Positions 8,357-19,931 are shown, counted from the first letter of the stretch. The stretch: 64,000 nucleotides of DNA from Boesenbergia rotunda (GCA_024364735.1 JAGFNQ010004757.1:114487-178486); one strand, 5' to 3'. Notes: generated by a model not told the origin, from the sequence alone. Numbers and translations are program-made.

Positions 8357-11300
8357 ATGATTGAGGGGGAGCACCTATCAACTTGGTTCGTTGATAGTGG
8401 ATGCTCCAAACACATGACCGGGGATAGATCATTGTTTACCACACTTCATAAGAAAAGTAAAGGTAATGTATCATTTGGTAACAATGGTAGTCTTAAGGTC
8501 ATAGGAATAGGAGACATTCAAATATCCGAATGTCTTAGAATCTCAAATGTCCTTCTAGTCAAGGGGATGAAATTTAATCTCCTAAGTGTCAGTCAATTGT
8601 GTGACACGGGTTACACAATTGACTTCCAACCAAGTCAATGTCTAGTTAGACAAAATGACACCTTGGACACGGTACTAGTAGGAGCAAGAGTAGACAATAT
8701 TTATCAAGTTTCATTTAAAAGTGCTACTAATGCTTTTGCTAAGTGTCTCATGTCAAAAGAAGAAGAGTCCACCCTTTGGCACCGGAGGTTAGCACATGTG
8801 AACATGAAGAACATCCGGAAGTTGGCCACCAAGGGACTAGTCCGAGGCTTACCAAGCATCAAGTATGAAAAAGACAAATTATGTGATGCGTGTCAAATGG
8901 GTAAGCAAACAAAATCTGCACATAAAGGTAAAAGCACTGTAAGTACTTCCAATGCATTAGATTTACTTCACATGGATCTATTTGATTGTAGTACCATTAT
9001 ATCATTGAATGGAAGTAGATATTGCTTTGTAATTATTGATGATTTCACTAGATACACATGGACCTACTTTTTGAAATATAAGGACCAAACCTTAGATATT
9101 TTCATTTCTTTTTGTAGAAGAGTTGAAAATGAGAAATCATTAACAATTAAGACAATTAGAAGTGATCATGGAGGTGAATTTCAAAATCAAAGGTTTTTAG
9201 AATTTTGTCAAGATAAGGGTTATAGACATGAGTTCTCTACTCCTAGAACACCACAACAAAATGGTGTTGTAGAGAGGAAGAATCGTGTACTTCAAGAGGC
9301 TGCACGAAGCATGCTCAATGAGTACTCACTCCCGAGTTACTTATGGGCCGAAGCTGTAAATATAGCTTGCTATGTGCAAAATAGAGTCCTGATTCATACA
9401 TTTTTAGGAAAGACTCCCCATGAACTTTGGTTTGGAAAACCACCTACTGTTAAACATCTTAGGGTGTTTGGTTGTAAGGTGTTCATCCTAAACATCAAGG
9501 ATCACCTTGGAAAGTTCACGGCAAAGGCTGATGAAGGGATACTAGTCGGGTACTCCCTCGTTAGCAAAGCCTACAGAGTCTACAACAAGAAGTCTAGATT
9601 AGTTGAAGAGTCTTCTGATGTGGTTTTTGAAGAAATTCCGAAATCAATTGACCAATCAGAAAATGTAGAAGGAGCTCAACTTGAACTTAGGAGACTAAGT
9701 TTGAACGAAACTCCAAGTGTTGTTGATGTTGATGAGTCTGATGACGGTGAGCCTAGACAATCCATTGATCAGCCGGATCCTGAGGCTGAACTTGTGTCAA
9801 GTGAACCTGTTCAAGAAGCACCACCAACTCCAAGGCAAACTAGATTAGCCTCTAGTCATCCCCAAGACCAAATTGTTGGAGACATCCATCAAGGGGTTAG
9901 GACTAGATCATTCTTCCGGAATGAGGCTAATGAAGTTGCTCTAATTTCCGAAATTGAACCTAGAAAAATTGATGAAGCGTTAAATGATCCCGATTGGATC
10001 CTTGCAATGCAAGATGAACTAGGTCAATTCGAGAGGAGTCAAGTTTGGGACTTAGTCCCTAGACCTAAGAAGACCTCCATTATTGGAACCAAATGGGTCT
10101 TCAAGAACAAATTGAACCATAAGGGAGAAATCATTAGAAACAAGGCACGCTTGGTAGCTAAGGGCTACAATCAAGTTGAAGGCCTTGATTATGATGAGAC
10201 TTATGCTCCCGTGGCACGATTAGAGTCCATCCGATTGATGCTAGCATTTGCAACACATCGTGGTTTCAAATTATATCAAATGGACGTCAAATCAGCCTTT
10301 CTAAATGATTTGATTAAAGAAGAGGTCTATGTCGAACAACCTCCGGGGTTTGAGAGTACCGAATTTCCAAACCACGTGTTCAAGCTCAAAAAGGCACTTT
10401 ATGGCCTTAAACAAGCACCCCGGGCGTGGTATGAGCGGTTGTCGACATTCCTAGTTGAGAAGGGCTTCGTTAGAGGCCAAATATACCCTACACTATTTCT
10501 ACGAAGAGATGGTGACAATATATTTGTAGCCCAAGTATATGTCGATGATATAATCTGTGGCTCAAATAATAAGGGCTATTTAAATGAATTCATTGGACAC
10601 ATGGAGAGTGAGTTTGAAATGAGTCTAGTGGGAGAGTTGACTTTCTTCCTTGGACTTGAAATCAAGCAAACTCGCGATGGTATCCATGTACACCAATCAA
10701 AGTATACACAGGAAATACTTCGAAAATTCAATATGAGTGATTCGAAAGAGGTAACCACTCCCATGGCTACAAACACAAGGTTAGACAATGATGAGAGTGG
10801 TAAACCTATTGATCTAAGTCAATATCGAAGCATGATAGGTAGTCTGCTATATCTCACAGCCAGTCGACCAGATATACTATTTGCTGTAGGTATGTGCGCT
10901 AGGTATCAAGTATGTGCCAAGGATTCTCATTTAATTACTGTTAAGCGAATTTTGAGATATCTCAAGGGCACAATTGGTGTAAGTCTTAGGTATCCCCGTA
11001 CCGAATCTTTTGATTTGATTGGCTATACGGATTCCGACTACGCTGGATGTAAGTTGGACCGGAAAAGCACTAGTGGGGGCTGCCAATTCTTAGGTTCGTC
11101 CTTAGTAAGTTGGTCGAGTCGGAAGCAACATTGTGTTGCCCTTTCTACTATCGAGGCAGAATATATCACCATGGGAGAGAGTATATCGCAATTGTTGTGG
11201 ATGATTCATACCTTAGAGGACTATGGATTGAGTTACAAGGGTGTGCAAGTGTTATGTGATAACATTAGCACAATTAACTTAACCAAGAATCCAGTCCACC

Positions 11301-11482
11301 ATTCTAGGACAAAACATATTGAAGTCAGACACCACTTCATTAGGGATCATGTAGCTAGGGGGAACATCATACTCTCTCATGTAGAGTCAAAGTCAAACCT
11401 AGCTGACATTTTCACTAAACCACTTCCCGAAAATGAATTTAGTTTCCTAAGACAGGAATTGGGAATGTGTCGCGCTTCATGA
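8357..11482 (+). CDS. pol: Pol of element B (protease, integrase, reverse transcriptase, RNase H)
   Basis: 1041 aa with no internal stop. Order is Ty1/copia: protease DSG at residues 13-15; integrase zinc domain H142, H147, C176, C179; integrase core D207, D270, E306 (D-35-E spacing); reverse transcriptase from about 545 with YVDD at 728-731; RNase H with TDSDYAG near 891 and a KHIEVRHHFI motif near 987. It follows the gag TAG by one codon in the same frame; the annotated ATG may be irrelevant if the stop is read through. The SIRE/Maximus assignment comes from the gag layout, the extra downstream gene and the LTR type. All catalytic residues I can identify are present, so it may encode active enzyme, although the element has lost most of its 3' LTR. 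Confidence 0.95.
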   Translation: MIEGEHLSTWFVDSGCSKHMTGDRSLFTTLHKKSKGNVSFGNNGSLKVIGIGDIQISECLRISNVLLVKGMKFNLLSVSQLCDTGYTIDFQPSQCLVRQNDTLDTVLVGARVDNIYQVSFKSATNAFAKCLMSKEEESTLWHRRLAHVNMKNIRKLATKGLVRGLPSIKYEKDKLCDACQMGKQTKSAHKGKSTVSTSNALDLLHMDLFDCSTIISLNGSRYCFVIIDDFTRYTWTYFLKYKDQTLDIFISFCRRVENEKSLTIKTIRSDHGGEFQNQRFLEFCQDKGYRHEFSTPRTPQQNGVVERKNRVLQEAARSMLNEYSLPSYLWAEAVNIACYVQNRVLIHTFLGKTPHELWFGKPPTVKHLRVFGCKVFILNIKDHLGKFTAKADEGILVGYSLVSKAYRVYNKKSRLVEESSDVVFEEIPKSIDQSENVEGAQLELRRLSLNETPSVVDVDESDDGEPRQSIDQPDPEAELVSSEPVQEAPPTPRQTRLASSHPQDQIVGDIHQGVRTRSFFRNEANEVALISEIEPRKIDEALNDPDWILAMQDELGQFERSQVWDLVPRPKKTSIIGTKWVFKNKLNHKGEIIRNKARLVAKGYNQVEGLDYDETYAPVARLESIRLMLAFATHRGFKLYQMDVKSAFLNDLIKEEVYVEQPPGFESTEFPNHVFKLKKALYGLKQAPRAWYERLSTFLVEKGFVRGQIYPTLFLRRDGDNIFVAQVYVDDIICGSNNKGYLNEFIGHMESEFEMSLVGELTFFLGLEIKQTRDGIHVHQSKYTQEILRKFNMSDSKEVTTPMATNTRLDNDESGKPIDLSQYRSMIGSLLYLTASRPDILFAVGMCARYQVCAKDSHLITVKRILRYLKGTIGVSLRYPRTESFDLIGYTDSDYAGCKLDRKSTSGGCQFLGSSLVSWSSRKQHCVALSTIEAEYITMGESISQLLWMIHTLEDYGLSYKGVQVLCDNISTINLTKNPVHHSRTKHIEVRHHFIRDHVARGNIILSHVESKSNLADIFTKPLPENEFSFLRQELGMCRAS

Positions 11483-12024
11483 TTTTCAAATTGCATTCGA
11501 AATCCTTCATGATTATTTCGAAATTGTTGGGAATCAATTGGGTAACTTTGGGGACATCTCACACAAACTATAAGGTTTACCAAAATGTTTTTGTTTGCTA
11601 GACATGGGGTGAGATGTTAGGATCAACTCAATTTCTCAAAATGTCATTGTATCACTTGAGAATTTAAGTTGACGAGATAAAAATCACGGTGGTGACCAAG
11701 TATGAGGAAAACCAATGCATAACATATGTGTATTTGGTCCTATGATCATACTTGGACATTCCAATCAAGGCAACTTGATTGGAAACTTGAATTTGGAATC
11801 AAAACTTGGTTGAATTTGCTTGATTGATTGTTGATTGAGTTTGACTCCATTTGTATGGGTCAATGTGATTGTTGAACCTATAAGGACCTTTGATTCTTGT
11901 TAAGGGATCAATTTTAGTCAGGATATCATGTCCAAGTTCGATAAACTTCAGCAGATCTCGTTGGAAAGTTTCAGAAATTCTGAAACTGAATATTTCAGTT
12001 CGTATCAGGGAATACCAGGAACCC
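11483..12024 (+). other. Pol-ORF3 spacer of element B
   Basis: Noncoding. It shares short similarity with 700-800 of element A (CACAAACTATAAGG, then GGGGTGAGATG), supporting a common layout. No gene seen. Confidence 0.65.
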
Positions 12025-12435
12025 TGATCGGTCGCCGGACCGATCAGGCATAGGGCTGATCGGTCCCTGGACCGATCTGGCTTCTTTCTATTGTGATTGG
12101 TCCACAGACCGATCAGAGAGTCAGCAGTGACTCTCCGAATCTTTTGACCAAGGATTCTGAGCCAGCCTGGATCGGTCTCCGGACCGATCTGGCACCCTGT
12201 GGGGATCGGTCTGCAGACCGATCAGGGAGCTCAGAGGTTGTTCTCCGGACCCTACTGTTCGTATCCTGATTGGTCACCCGACCGATCCTGAGCACGTCTG
12301 ATCTGTCATCCGACCGATCAGGCCCATGCCAGTCCGATCAGGATGTAGCCTGATCGGTCTGGACGCGACCAGATCGAACGGTGATCCGTTCAGATGCATT
12401 AAATTCTGGTTGGTGGACCGATCCACCAACCGATT
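12025..12435. repeat. GATCGGTC/GACCGATC hairpin array upstream of ORF3 in element B
   Basis: About eight dyads, for example TGATCGGTC-GCCG-GACCGATCA at the start, with loops different from the LTR set (GCCG, TCCG, TGCA, ACCC). The same stem sequence is used in the LTR array at 4884-5543. Confidence 0.87.
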
Positions 12436-12976
12436 AACTTCGTGGAATACCTTTAACTCACGAACCCTAGCGCCGAAAAACCCCTTGCGCGACCCTGTGT
12501 GAGCAAGAAGGCTATCCTCGTGTTCTTCTTCCTCGCGTGAGCGTGAGTCCTGTGCGCGTTCCTCTCTCACAGAAACACTCTGCGACCATCTCTTGCGCCG
12601 AGAGCACGTTTCCTGCGCACGATTTCTTCCTCTCAACTTCCAAAAATGACAACGATGGCACCAAAGTAAGTTTTTGCTTTGGTTTTTCATTCATATCAGT
12701 CTATGATGCTTGTTTATGAAGCTAATCATGTTTTTGCTCTTATTCTTGCTGTGGTGTCTTGATCTTTTTGCCTTTGCCGTGACCCTCTTTCTCACCTTAT
12801 GATCAAAATTTCCTTTTGATCTAATGATTGGGTACCATCTTATATGATCAACTCTTGTTTTGTATGATCGATCTTATCAAATTATTTGAATCCTGTGTTA
12901 TGATCAATTCCACCCCCTATAGAAAGTCTTCCAAGGGTAAGGAACCTATGGAGGATAGTTCTAAGGGCAAAGGCCC

Positions 12977-15967
12977 TGTAACGCCCGACCTTATATCTAC
13001 CCTAAAGGCGGGGTTACGGGTCCATACATTCATATCATCCAGTCATGTTAAACATGTATATCCAACCAAACAGTTACAATACATGAACTAGTAATAAGCA
13101 TGCTTATTGAAAACTAAATCACCAAGCAAGGTTTTTTTTTTTTTTCCATTTCATTTATATCTTCATGCATCTACAACCTAATATGGAAATCATTTAACAC
13201 ACTAAAGCAGAAAATCTCAAATAAGCATATAGCAAGAGTTATCTAGTCTTAGACACATGCAAAAGAAGCATATACAAAAGAAGCATTTATAGGCAACCGA
13301 AAGTATTAACATCTAGCATTTTACTGGCATGCATACTATAGGAATTAGACATTAACAATAGTATTATCTAACATGACCTAGGTTCCATATTTCTAACAGT
13401 AGAGTAGTCACAGTCATCATATATTCATAGTAAAGTAATACAAATTCAATCGTAATTATGGGAAGCAGTTTAGATTCTAGATAAACTAAGGTAGATAGAA
13501 TCTTTCATCCTTTCCCGAGCCATCACCACACACATCCTCCAATCTTCCCTCTGCCTCTTCCTTTAGTTCGAGTGTTTCTTACCGCTATCTGCAGCATAAG
13601 AAAAATAACAGGAACTAGTAAGCAAGACATGCTTAGTAAGAATCCGGGCCTACTCGCAAAATCCATATCAATACATCATATCATGTACACAATAATCAGA
13701 TAGAGTTATCAGCATCATAAGCATCTCATCAAAGCATCATAAATATCACATCAATTTATCTCTAAGTACTTTACGGAACAAAATCACGTGATGAGAAAAT
13801 ATGTTTTTCAAAACAGTTCCATAACGGTAAGTACTTCAAAATAACATATCATCATCCAGGGCCCAGTTGTCGTACCACATCATCATGCGCGTTCCCTAAT
13901 AAATTGGGGTAGCGAGCCACCAATCTAATTAGAGCAGGACCCTTCCGTCCTACCAATGCCATGACCTTAACATGCTCATTGGATTTGTTTAACGACCCCC
14001 TTCCGAGTCGGGTAGACAACTTTTCAAAGTAAAGTAATTTATCATGCAATTACTCATATAAGTATATGCCTAAAGGTACTCTTAATCACTTCTCAAAGGG
14101 ACACACCACACATTCGGGTGCTCTTGATCCCCTAGGGACACACCACGCATTCGGGTGCTCTTGATCCCAGTTTCAATAGAGTATCTCCTTTTAGGCATAT
14201 TATCAATCACATCTCAATCACATCATATTCATGTCATAAGAGTGCCCCATGGGCTATAAGGCATGCTTTTATACCTAACAAGATAGGTCACATAATTTAT
14301 ACACATATCACATATGTAATAGCATGCTTCATGGTCTCATTAGGTACTTCCCAACCCTAGAACTAGGGTTGGCCGAAACATACAAGTAAGGGAATTTGGT
14401 TTTCCAAGCAAGCATTCATTCAAGCATTTCTACACACACCTCAAGTACCTTTCATGTTAACAATTGAAACATGGTTTATATCTCATATTGGGATTAGCAT
14501 TCACTAACCCTAATTTGCAAGGGGTGGCCGAATGACAAGGTGGGGTTTCTAGGGTTTTTGGACAAGTCATCATTCACAAAACAACACACATATATATATA
14601 CAACATTTTATCTACCATTCTAATCATGGGAACATAATAGGATATCAATCATCACAAAAACTCTAGCCATTCTTCTCTTGGCCGAAACCTACACATGGGG
14701 TAACCCTAGAATTTTGTACATAACACCATTAAGAAAACCCATACACATTTACATTAAGTTTTAAGGTATGTATTCTTATAACCAAAGGGACCAAGGCCTC
14801 CCTCCAAGGGGGTGGCCGAAAGTCTCCCAAGGGGAAACCCTAGTGTTTTGTTCTCCCAAAAATTTAGGAACAACACATAAGTGTATAGAATCCCTAGGGC
14901 ACTAATATGTATCAAGATTTAATCAAAACAAACTTCTCTTGGACCTCCAACCATGGGTGGCCGAAACCTTGTGGACACCAAACCCTAGTTTTTGTCTTCT
15001 CAAAAATTTGGAAAACAACATACATCTATACCCTAAGTTCTTAGGGATATCCTCATGTATCAAGAAAAGACCAAAGCCCATTTCATGGTGGTGGCCGAAT
15101 GGTTACAAGGGAAGAAGGCTCCCTTTTCAACAACAACAACAAGAAAACATACTAATCAAACGAAAGCGATTACACTGCAGGCGAGAGGATACTTACATCC
15201 TTGCGCTGGAAATTTACTCTTCTCTTTAAATTGTAGGGTACCCTACACTTGTAGGGTATACAAAAAATCTTTTCTTCCAAATCTTCTTTCTAAGATTCCT
15301 TGGTCTTGGTAGATGACAAGATCACTTGGATTCCTCCCTCTTGAATTTGCCCTAGGGTTAGAACCCTTGCCTAAGGTTTTCGAAAATTGGAAGAAGGAAG
15401 AAGAGAGGTTTCGGTTTTGGAAGATGAAGAGGAAGAAGAAAAGGAAAGAAGGAAGTTGCTCCAACTTCCACCTATTTATACTTTTCTCATGAAAGGACAT
15501 GTCTCTTCACTCTTACCCACTTAACAAGCATGTTCCTTTCTCCTTCTTCATGAACTATTGCTTGGTTCATTGGTTATGACATGGTGAGTGCAACTAGGAG
15601 GTCCAAGGTTCAATCCTTGCTTCCTCCACTTTGCACTTTCTTTTTAGCACCATTCATTTCCAAGCCCAATAAACCAAGCTCATCATGAAATTCATAATAT
15701 GAATAATATTTTATGAATTCAGAATATTTCATAATATCCCAAAAATATTATTTCATAATATTTTTAATATTCCATATTCATAAATATAATATTTCATGCT
15801 AACATTTCATGATAATAATATTTCATGAATATAATATTTCATGCATATAATATTTCATGCCTTCATAACATTTTATAGCATGTGATTACATGAAATTCAT
15901 ATCATTTCTTTATAATCATTTTCATACATTGTCATGAATTTTACATTGCCAAATTCGGGGTGTTACA
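12977..15967 (-). mobile_element. 3' LTR of element C
   Basis: On the element strand it starts TGTAACACCCCG and ends GGGCGTTACA. It contains AT-rich ATAATATTTCATG repeats (15680-15900), the tRNA-like unit, a TATA box, an intron-like segment and six TGGCCGAA motifs. Confidence 0.95.
15563..15645 (+). promoter_or_regulatory. tRNA-like Pol III unit, antisense in the 3' LTR of C
   Basis: A box TGGTTCATTGG 15563-15573 (near consensus), B box GGTTCAATCC 15607-15616, TTTTT terminator 15641-15645. It points away from the LTR TATA box (TATTTATA at 15473-15480, TATAAATA on the element strand). Transcription is inferred. Confidence 0.6.
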
Positions 15968-16120
15968 ATCCTCCCTCTCTTATAGAAAGTTCGTCCCGAA
16001 CTTTAAACAATTCCCCAGGTATTCAAATTGTAAAAATTGGGGTGTTACAATCCTACACACCTTATAAAAAGTTCGTCCCGAACTTTAAAATAGTTCCGGA
16101 TACTTTGATCGCATCATATC
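15968..16120 (-). repeat. 82-bp duplication of the LTR end, polypurine tract and hairpin in C
   Basis: GGGGTGTTACAATCCT occurs at the LTR end (15957) and again 82 bp further in (16039). The inverted repeat AAGTTCG-TCC-CGAACTT occurs at 15987-16003 and 16069-16085. The real LTR border is 15967, as the other LTR shows. Confidence 0.8.
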
Positions 16121-19100
16121 TTCTTGTTCCCAGGTGGCTTCTTCGAACTGCTCGTTCCGCCACAGAACCTTCACTAAGGGTATTTCCTTGTTCCTTAGCC
16201 TTTTAACTTCCCGATCGAGGATCTGGATCGGTCGGCGTTCGGAACTAGGACTCTCTTGTTCTTGCACTGGTGGGGGTTCTATAATTTGAATTGCATCAGG
16301 GATACACTTCTTGAGCATTGACACGTGGAAGACGTTGTGGATAGCCGCCATTTCTGGCGGTAACTCCAGTTCGTAGGCCACTTTGCCTACTCGTCTCAAG
16401 ATCTGGTAGGGTCCCACGTATCGCGGACTCAGTTTCCCCTTCTTTCCGAATCTCATCACCCCTTTCATAGGGGCTACCTTCAGAAATACCGAATCCCCAA
16501 CCTCGAACTCAAGCGGTCTGCGTCGCTTATCAGCGTAGCTCTTCTGCCGACTCTGTGCAGTCTCTATTCTCTGGCGGATATTCTCAATAGCCTGAGTGGT
16601 CTCATTGACAATATCAGTCTGGAGTCCCATCTCCCTCTTTTCACCACTCTCATGCCAGCATAAAGGAGATCTGCATTTCCTTCCGTACAGTGCTTCGTAC
16701 GGTGCCATCCCGATAGTAGCCTGATAACTGTTGTTGTAAGCAAACTCTGCCAGGCTCAGGTATCGACACCAGCTTCCCTTGAAGTCCAAGGCGCAAGCTC
16801 GCAACATATCTTCTAGTATCTGGTTTACTCGTTCAGTCTGCCCGTCAGTCTGGGGGTGAAAGGCTGTACTGAACTTCAGCTTCGTGCCAAGGGCCTTCTG
16901 CACGTGTCCCCAAAAATCCGAAGTAAATCGACCGTCTCGGTCAGAGACGATGGTCTTGGGAACCCCGTGTAGTCGGACAATCTCCTTGACGTACAGTTGA
17001 GCCAACTGCTCCACTGAATAAGTCATCCTGATAGCCAGAAAATGCGCGGACTTGGTCAGCCGGTCTACAATCACCCATATACTATCATATCCATTCGTAG
17101 TCCGAGGCAGCCCTGATATAAAATCCATAGATATGTCCTCCCATTTCCACTCGGGAATAGGTAGAGGCTGCAGAACTCCTCCAGGCCTCTGGTGTTCTGC
17201 CTTGACCCTCTGGCAGGTCAAACACATGCTAATATAATGGGCTACATCTTTCTTCATGCCGGACCACCAAAATTTACCTTTCAGATCTTGATACATCTTG
17301 GTAGACCCAGGATGCATCGCGTAAGGTGTGCCGTGAGCTTCCTCGAGTATCCTTGTCCGTAACTCGGAGTCGTCGGGAACGCATAATCGATCCCGGAGAT
17401 ATAAAACTCCGCTCTCGGAAATCCGGAATCCCTCGCCCTTGCCTTCAAGAATCTCTTGCTTGATTCTCTGAAGACTCGGATCAAGATTCTGCTTCTCCAG
17501 AATACCATCAAATAATGTCGGCGCAATCTGTAGAGTAGAAAGCTGTCCCGATATAATCTCGATTCCGAAATCCATAATCTCTTTCCCTAAGGGTTGTGAC
17601 AAAGCCGACAAAGATATTAAAGTAGCACATGATTTTCTACTCAGAGCATCGGCTACCTTGTTGGCTTTTCCCGGATGGTACAGGATCTCACAATCGTAGT
17701 CCTTGACCAACTCGAGCCATCGGCGTTGTCGCATATTCAGGTCTTTCTGGGTGAAGAAATACCGCAGACTCTGGTGATCAGTAAAGACCTTGCACTGAGT
17801 ACCATATAAATAATGCCTCCATGTTTTCAGCGCAAAGACCACCGCTGCTAATTCCAAATCATGGGTAGGATAATTCTTTTCATGTTCCTTCAGTTGCCTA
17901 GAGGCATAGGCGATTACCTTCCCATTTTGCATAAGTACAGCTCCGAGTCCAAGTTTGGATGCGTCGCTGTACATATCGAAACCCGTATCACTTTCAGGAA
18001 GAGTCAATATAGGAGCGCTAGTCAGTCTCCTTTTCAGTTCAGAGAAACTCTTCTCACATTCCTCGGTCCAAGTATATTTCTTATCTTTCTTTGTCAGAGC
18101 TGTCATAGGAGCCGCAATTCGAGAGAAGTTCTCTACGAATTTTCTGTAATATCCGGCTAGCCCCAGAAAACTCCTGACCTCACTGGCATTCTTGGGTCTG
18201 GACCAATTACTTACGGCCTCAATTTTAATTGGGTCGACCATCACTCCGTCCTTGGAGATGATATGTCCCAAGAATGACACTTGATTCAGCCAGAACTCAC
18301 ATTTAGAAAATTTAGCATACAGTTGTTCTTTCTGAAGAATCTGTAATATTATACCCAGGTGCTCTGCATGCTCTTCGGAAGTCCTCGAATAAATAAGGAT
18401 GTCGTCGATGAAGACGATCACAAATCTGTCGAGAAATGCCGAGAAAATCCGATTCATAAGGTCCATGAATATTGCCGGAGCATTGGTGACTCCAAACGGC
18501 ATCACTACGAACTCGTAATGTCCGTATCTCGTCCGGAAAGCAGTTTTGGGTATGTCCTCATTTTTCACCCGGACTTGATGATAACCAGACCTCAGATCGA
18601 TCTTAGAGAAGACCGTAGCTCCCTTTAACTGATCGAACAGATCATCTATCCTGGGTAGAGGGTACCTGTTCTTTATGGTCACATTGTTTAATGCCCGATA
18701 GTCGATACACATACGCATCGACCCGTCCTTCTTTTTGACGAACAGTACGGGAGCTCCCCAGGGGGAATGACTAGGGCGGATAAGTCCCTTGTCGAGTAGC
18801 TCTTGTAGCTGTCCTTGCAATTCTTTCAATTCAGCCGGCGCCATTCGATATGGTGCCTTCGAGAGGGGGTTAGTACCAGGAATCAAATCAATAGCAAATT
18901 CCACATCTCTTTCAGGTGCTAACCCAGGTAAGTCGTCGGGAAATACCTCTGGATAGTTGCATACGACTTCGACGTCTTCTAGCTTCGGGTCCTCTCTAGG
19001 ACGAGTATCAACTACATGAGCTAGAAATCCAGAACATCCATTCTCTAACATTTTCCTTGCCTTCAGAGCCGATAAGACTTTGCCAGTCTTCTTCTTCGGC

Positions 19101-19279
19101 TCGCCGATAAATTCAAAGAGAATTCCCGTCTCGGGTCGGAAGATAACCCTTCGTTTACGGCACTCAATTGAAGCGCCGTATTTATTTAAGAAATCCATGC
19201 CCACTATCACATCATAATCTTGCATATCAAGCACTATCAGGTCGCAGTAGAGTTCCCTATCTGCGATTCCGATTGGCAA
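16085..19279 (-). CDS. pol: Pol of element C lacking the protease active site, with chromodomain
   Basis: 1064 aa. It begins inside the protease (the GMDF motif is present, the DTG is not), then reverse transcriptase with D228 and IDD at 291-293; RNase H D439, E476 and D501; integrase zinc residues H649, H656, C686, C689; integrase core D719, D780, E816 (D-35-E); a GPY region near 951-975; and a chromodomain at about 1017-1064. Order and chromodomain mark a Tekay/Del-type chromovirus, whose integrase tail is thought to guide insertion to particular chromatin. The frame is otherwise uninterrupted. The start is set by the deletion junction near 19275-19290, not by a native start, so the product would need protease and gag from another element. 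Confidence 0.93.
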   Translation of the reverse strand: MPIGIADRELYCDLIVLDMQDYDVIVGMDFLNKYGASIECRKRRVIFRPETGILFEFIGEPKKKTGKVLSALKARKMLENGCSGFLAHVVDTRPREDPKLEDVEVVCNYPEVFPDDLPGLAPERDVEFAIDLIPGTNPLSKAPYRMAPAELKELQGQLQELLDKGLIRPSHSPWGAPVLFVKKKDGSMRMCIDYRALNNVTIKNRYPLPRIDDLFDQLKGATVFSKIDLRSGYHQVRVKNEDIPKTAFRTRYGHYEFVVMPFGVTNAPAIFMDLMNRIFSAFLDRFVIVFIDDILIYSRTSEEHAEHLGIILQILQKEQLYAKFSKCEFWLNQVSFLGHIISKDGVMVDPIKIEAVSNWSRPKNASEVRSFLGLAGYYRKFVENFSRIAAPMTALTKKDKKYTWTEECEKSFSELKRRLTSAPILTLPESDTGFDMYSDASKLGLGAVLMQNGKVIAYASRQLKEHEKNYPTHDLELAAVVFALKTWRHYLYGTQCKVFTDHQSLRYFFTQKDLNMRQRRWLELVKDYDCEILYHPGKANKVADALSRKSCATLISLSALSQPLGKEIMDFGIEIISGQLSTLQIAPTLFDGILEKQNLDPSLQRIKQEILEGKGEGFRISESGVLYLRDRLCVPDDSELRTRILEEAHGTPYAMHPGSTKMYQDLKGKFWWSGMKKDVAHYISMCLTCQRVKAEHQRPGGVLQPLPIPEWKWEDISMDFISGLPRTTNGYDSIWVIVDRLTKSAHFLAIRMTYSVEQLAQLYVKEIVRLHGVPKTIVSDRDGRFTSDFWGHVQKALGTKLKFSTAFHPQTDGQTERVNQILEDMLRACALDFKGSWCRYLSLAEFAYNNSYQATIGMAPYEALYGRKCRSPLCWHESGEKREMGLQTDIVNETTQAIENIRQRIETAQSRQKSYADKRRRPLEFEVGDSVFLKVAPMKGVMRFGKKGKLSPRYVGPYQILRRVGKVAYELELPPEMAAIHNVFHVSMLKKCIPDAIQIIEPPPVQEQESPSSERRPIQILDREVKRLRNKEIPLVKVLWRNEQFEEATWEQEDMMRSKYPELF

Positions 19280-19793
19280 AATGCCTATTTGTGACTCGCA
19301 TATTAAAGAATTCCTCCAGAATTTCAGACTCGAAGTCCTTCCACTTCATGTGATCCACTGACCTTCTAACTTTTACCCGTTCCCACCACATCCTGGCATC
19401 GCTAGTGAGGCAGAACGAGACACATTTAATTTTCTCATGCTCGGGCCAGTCTAATAATTCCACTGTGCTCTCAACTGCCTTGAGCCAGGCCTGGGCGTCC
19501 CAGGGCTCGCAGGTGCCAGAGAACTTTTCCGGCTTCAGTCTCTGCCACTGAATCAGATAGGCCTCCTGTCGGACTCCTCGGGCCGGAGTGTCCGGGGGTG
19601 CCTGTGCAGTTGGAGGCTCAGTAGGTATCACATTCTGACTTCCCTGCGGGGTTGCAGTGTTCCCCTGCTGGGTCATCAGAGTGTTTATTATCTGCTGTTG
19701 TTCAGTGACCTGACGCTGCAGATCAGTGATCACCTGCATCAGATCAGGTGGGGGTGCTATCTCGTTACCCCTAGTACTACGCCCTCTAGTCAT
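19257..19793 (-). pseudogene. gag: Gag of element C, truncated by deletion
   Basis: The likely start is the ATG at 19793 (MTRGRS...), just after an acceptor-like AATAG. A coiled-coil N-terminus with a QQQIINTLM-like stretch leads into the retrotransposon gag core (WQRLKPEKFSG, WDAQAWLKAVEST and WWERVK motifs). The protein runs off after an MRVTN motif where element I continues with DFMEFRQGSLPVGEAV. The deletion joins gag out of frame to the second half of protease, so the capsid C-terminus and zinc knuckle are gone. Confidence 0.9.
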
Positions 19794-19931
19794 ATCTATT
19801 AACAGTAAATAGATAGATATAAGCCTTAACACCACTTTGTTAGGCAAGTATTAATCATCTCCATATTATGCAAGCATAATTCATCCCTATAGTTGTACTG
19901 TACATGAAATAAATAAGCGAGTTTAGGATTT

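Noticed and set aside
13852..14049. 65-aa open frame on the - strand, repeated in the other LTR of C (20877-21074)
   Set aside because: The two copies are just the two LTRs; the underlying block is conserved as nucleotides in G, H and I but the frame is not.
14939..15312. Overlapping 96-aa and 85-aa open frames on + in the LTR of C
   Set aside because: They lie in the LTR intron-like segment, antisense to the element, with no domain and no counterpart in G or H.
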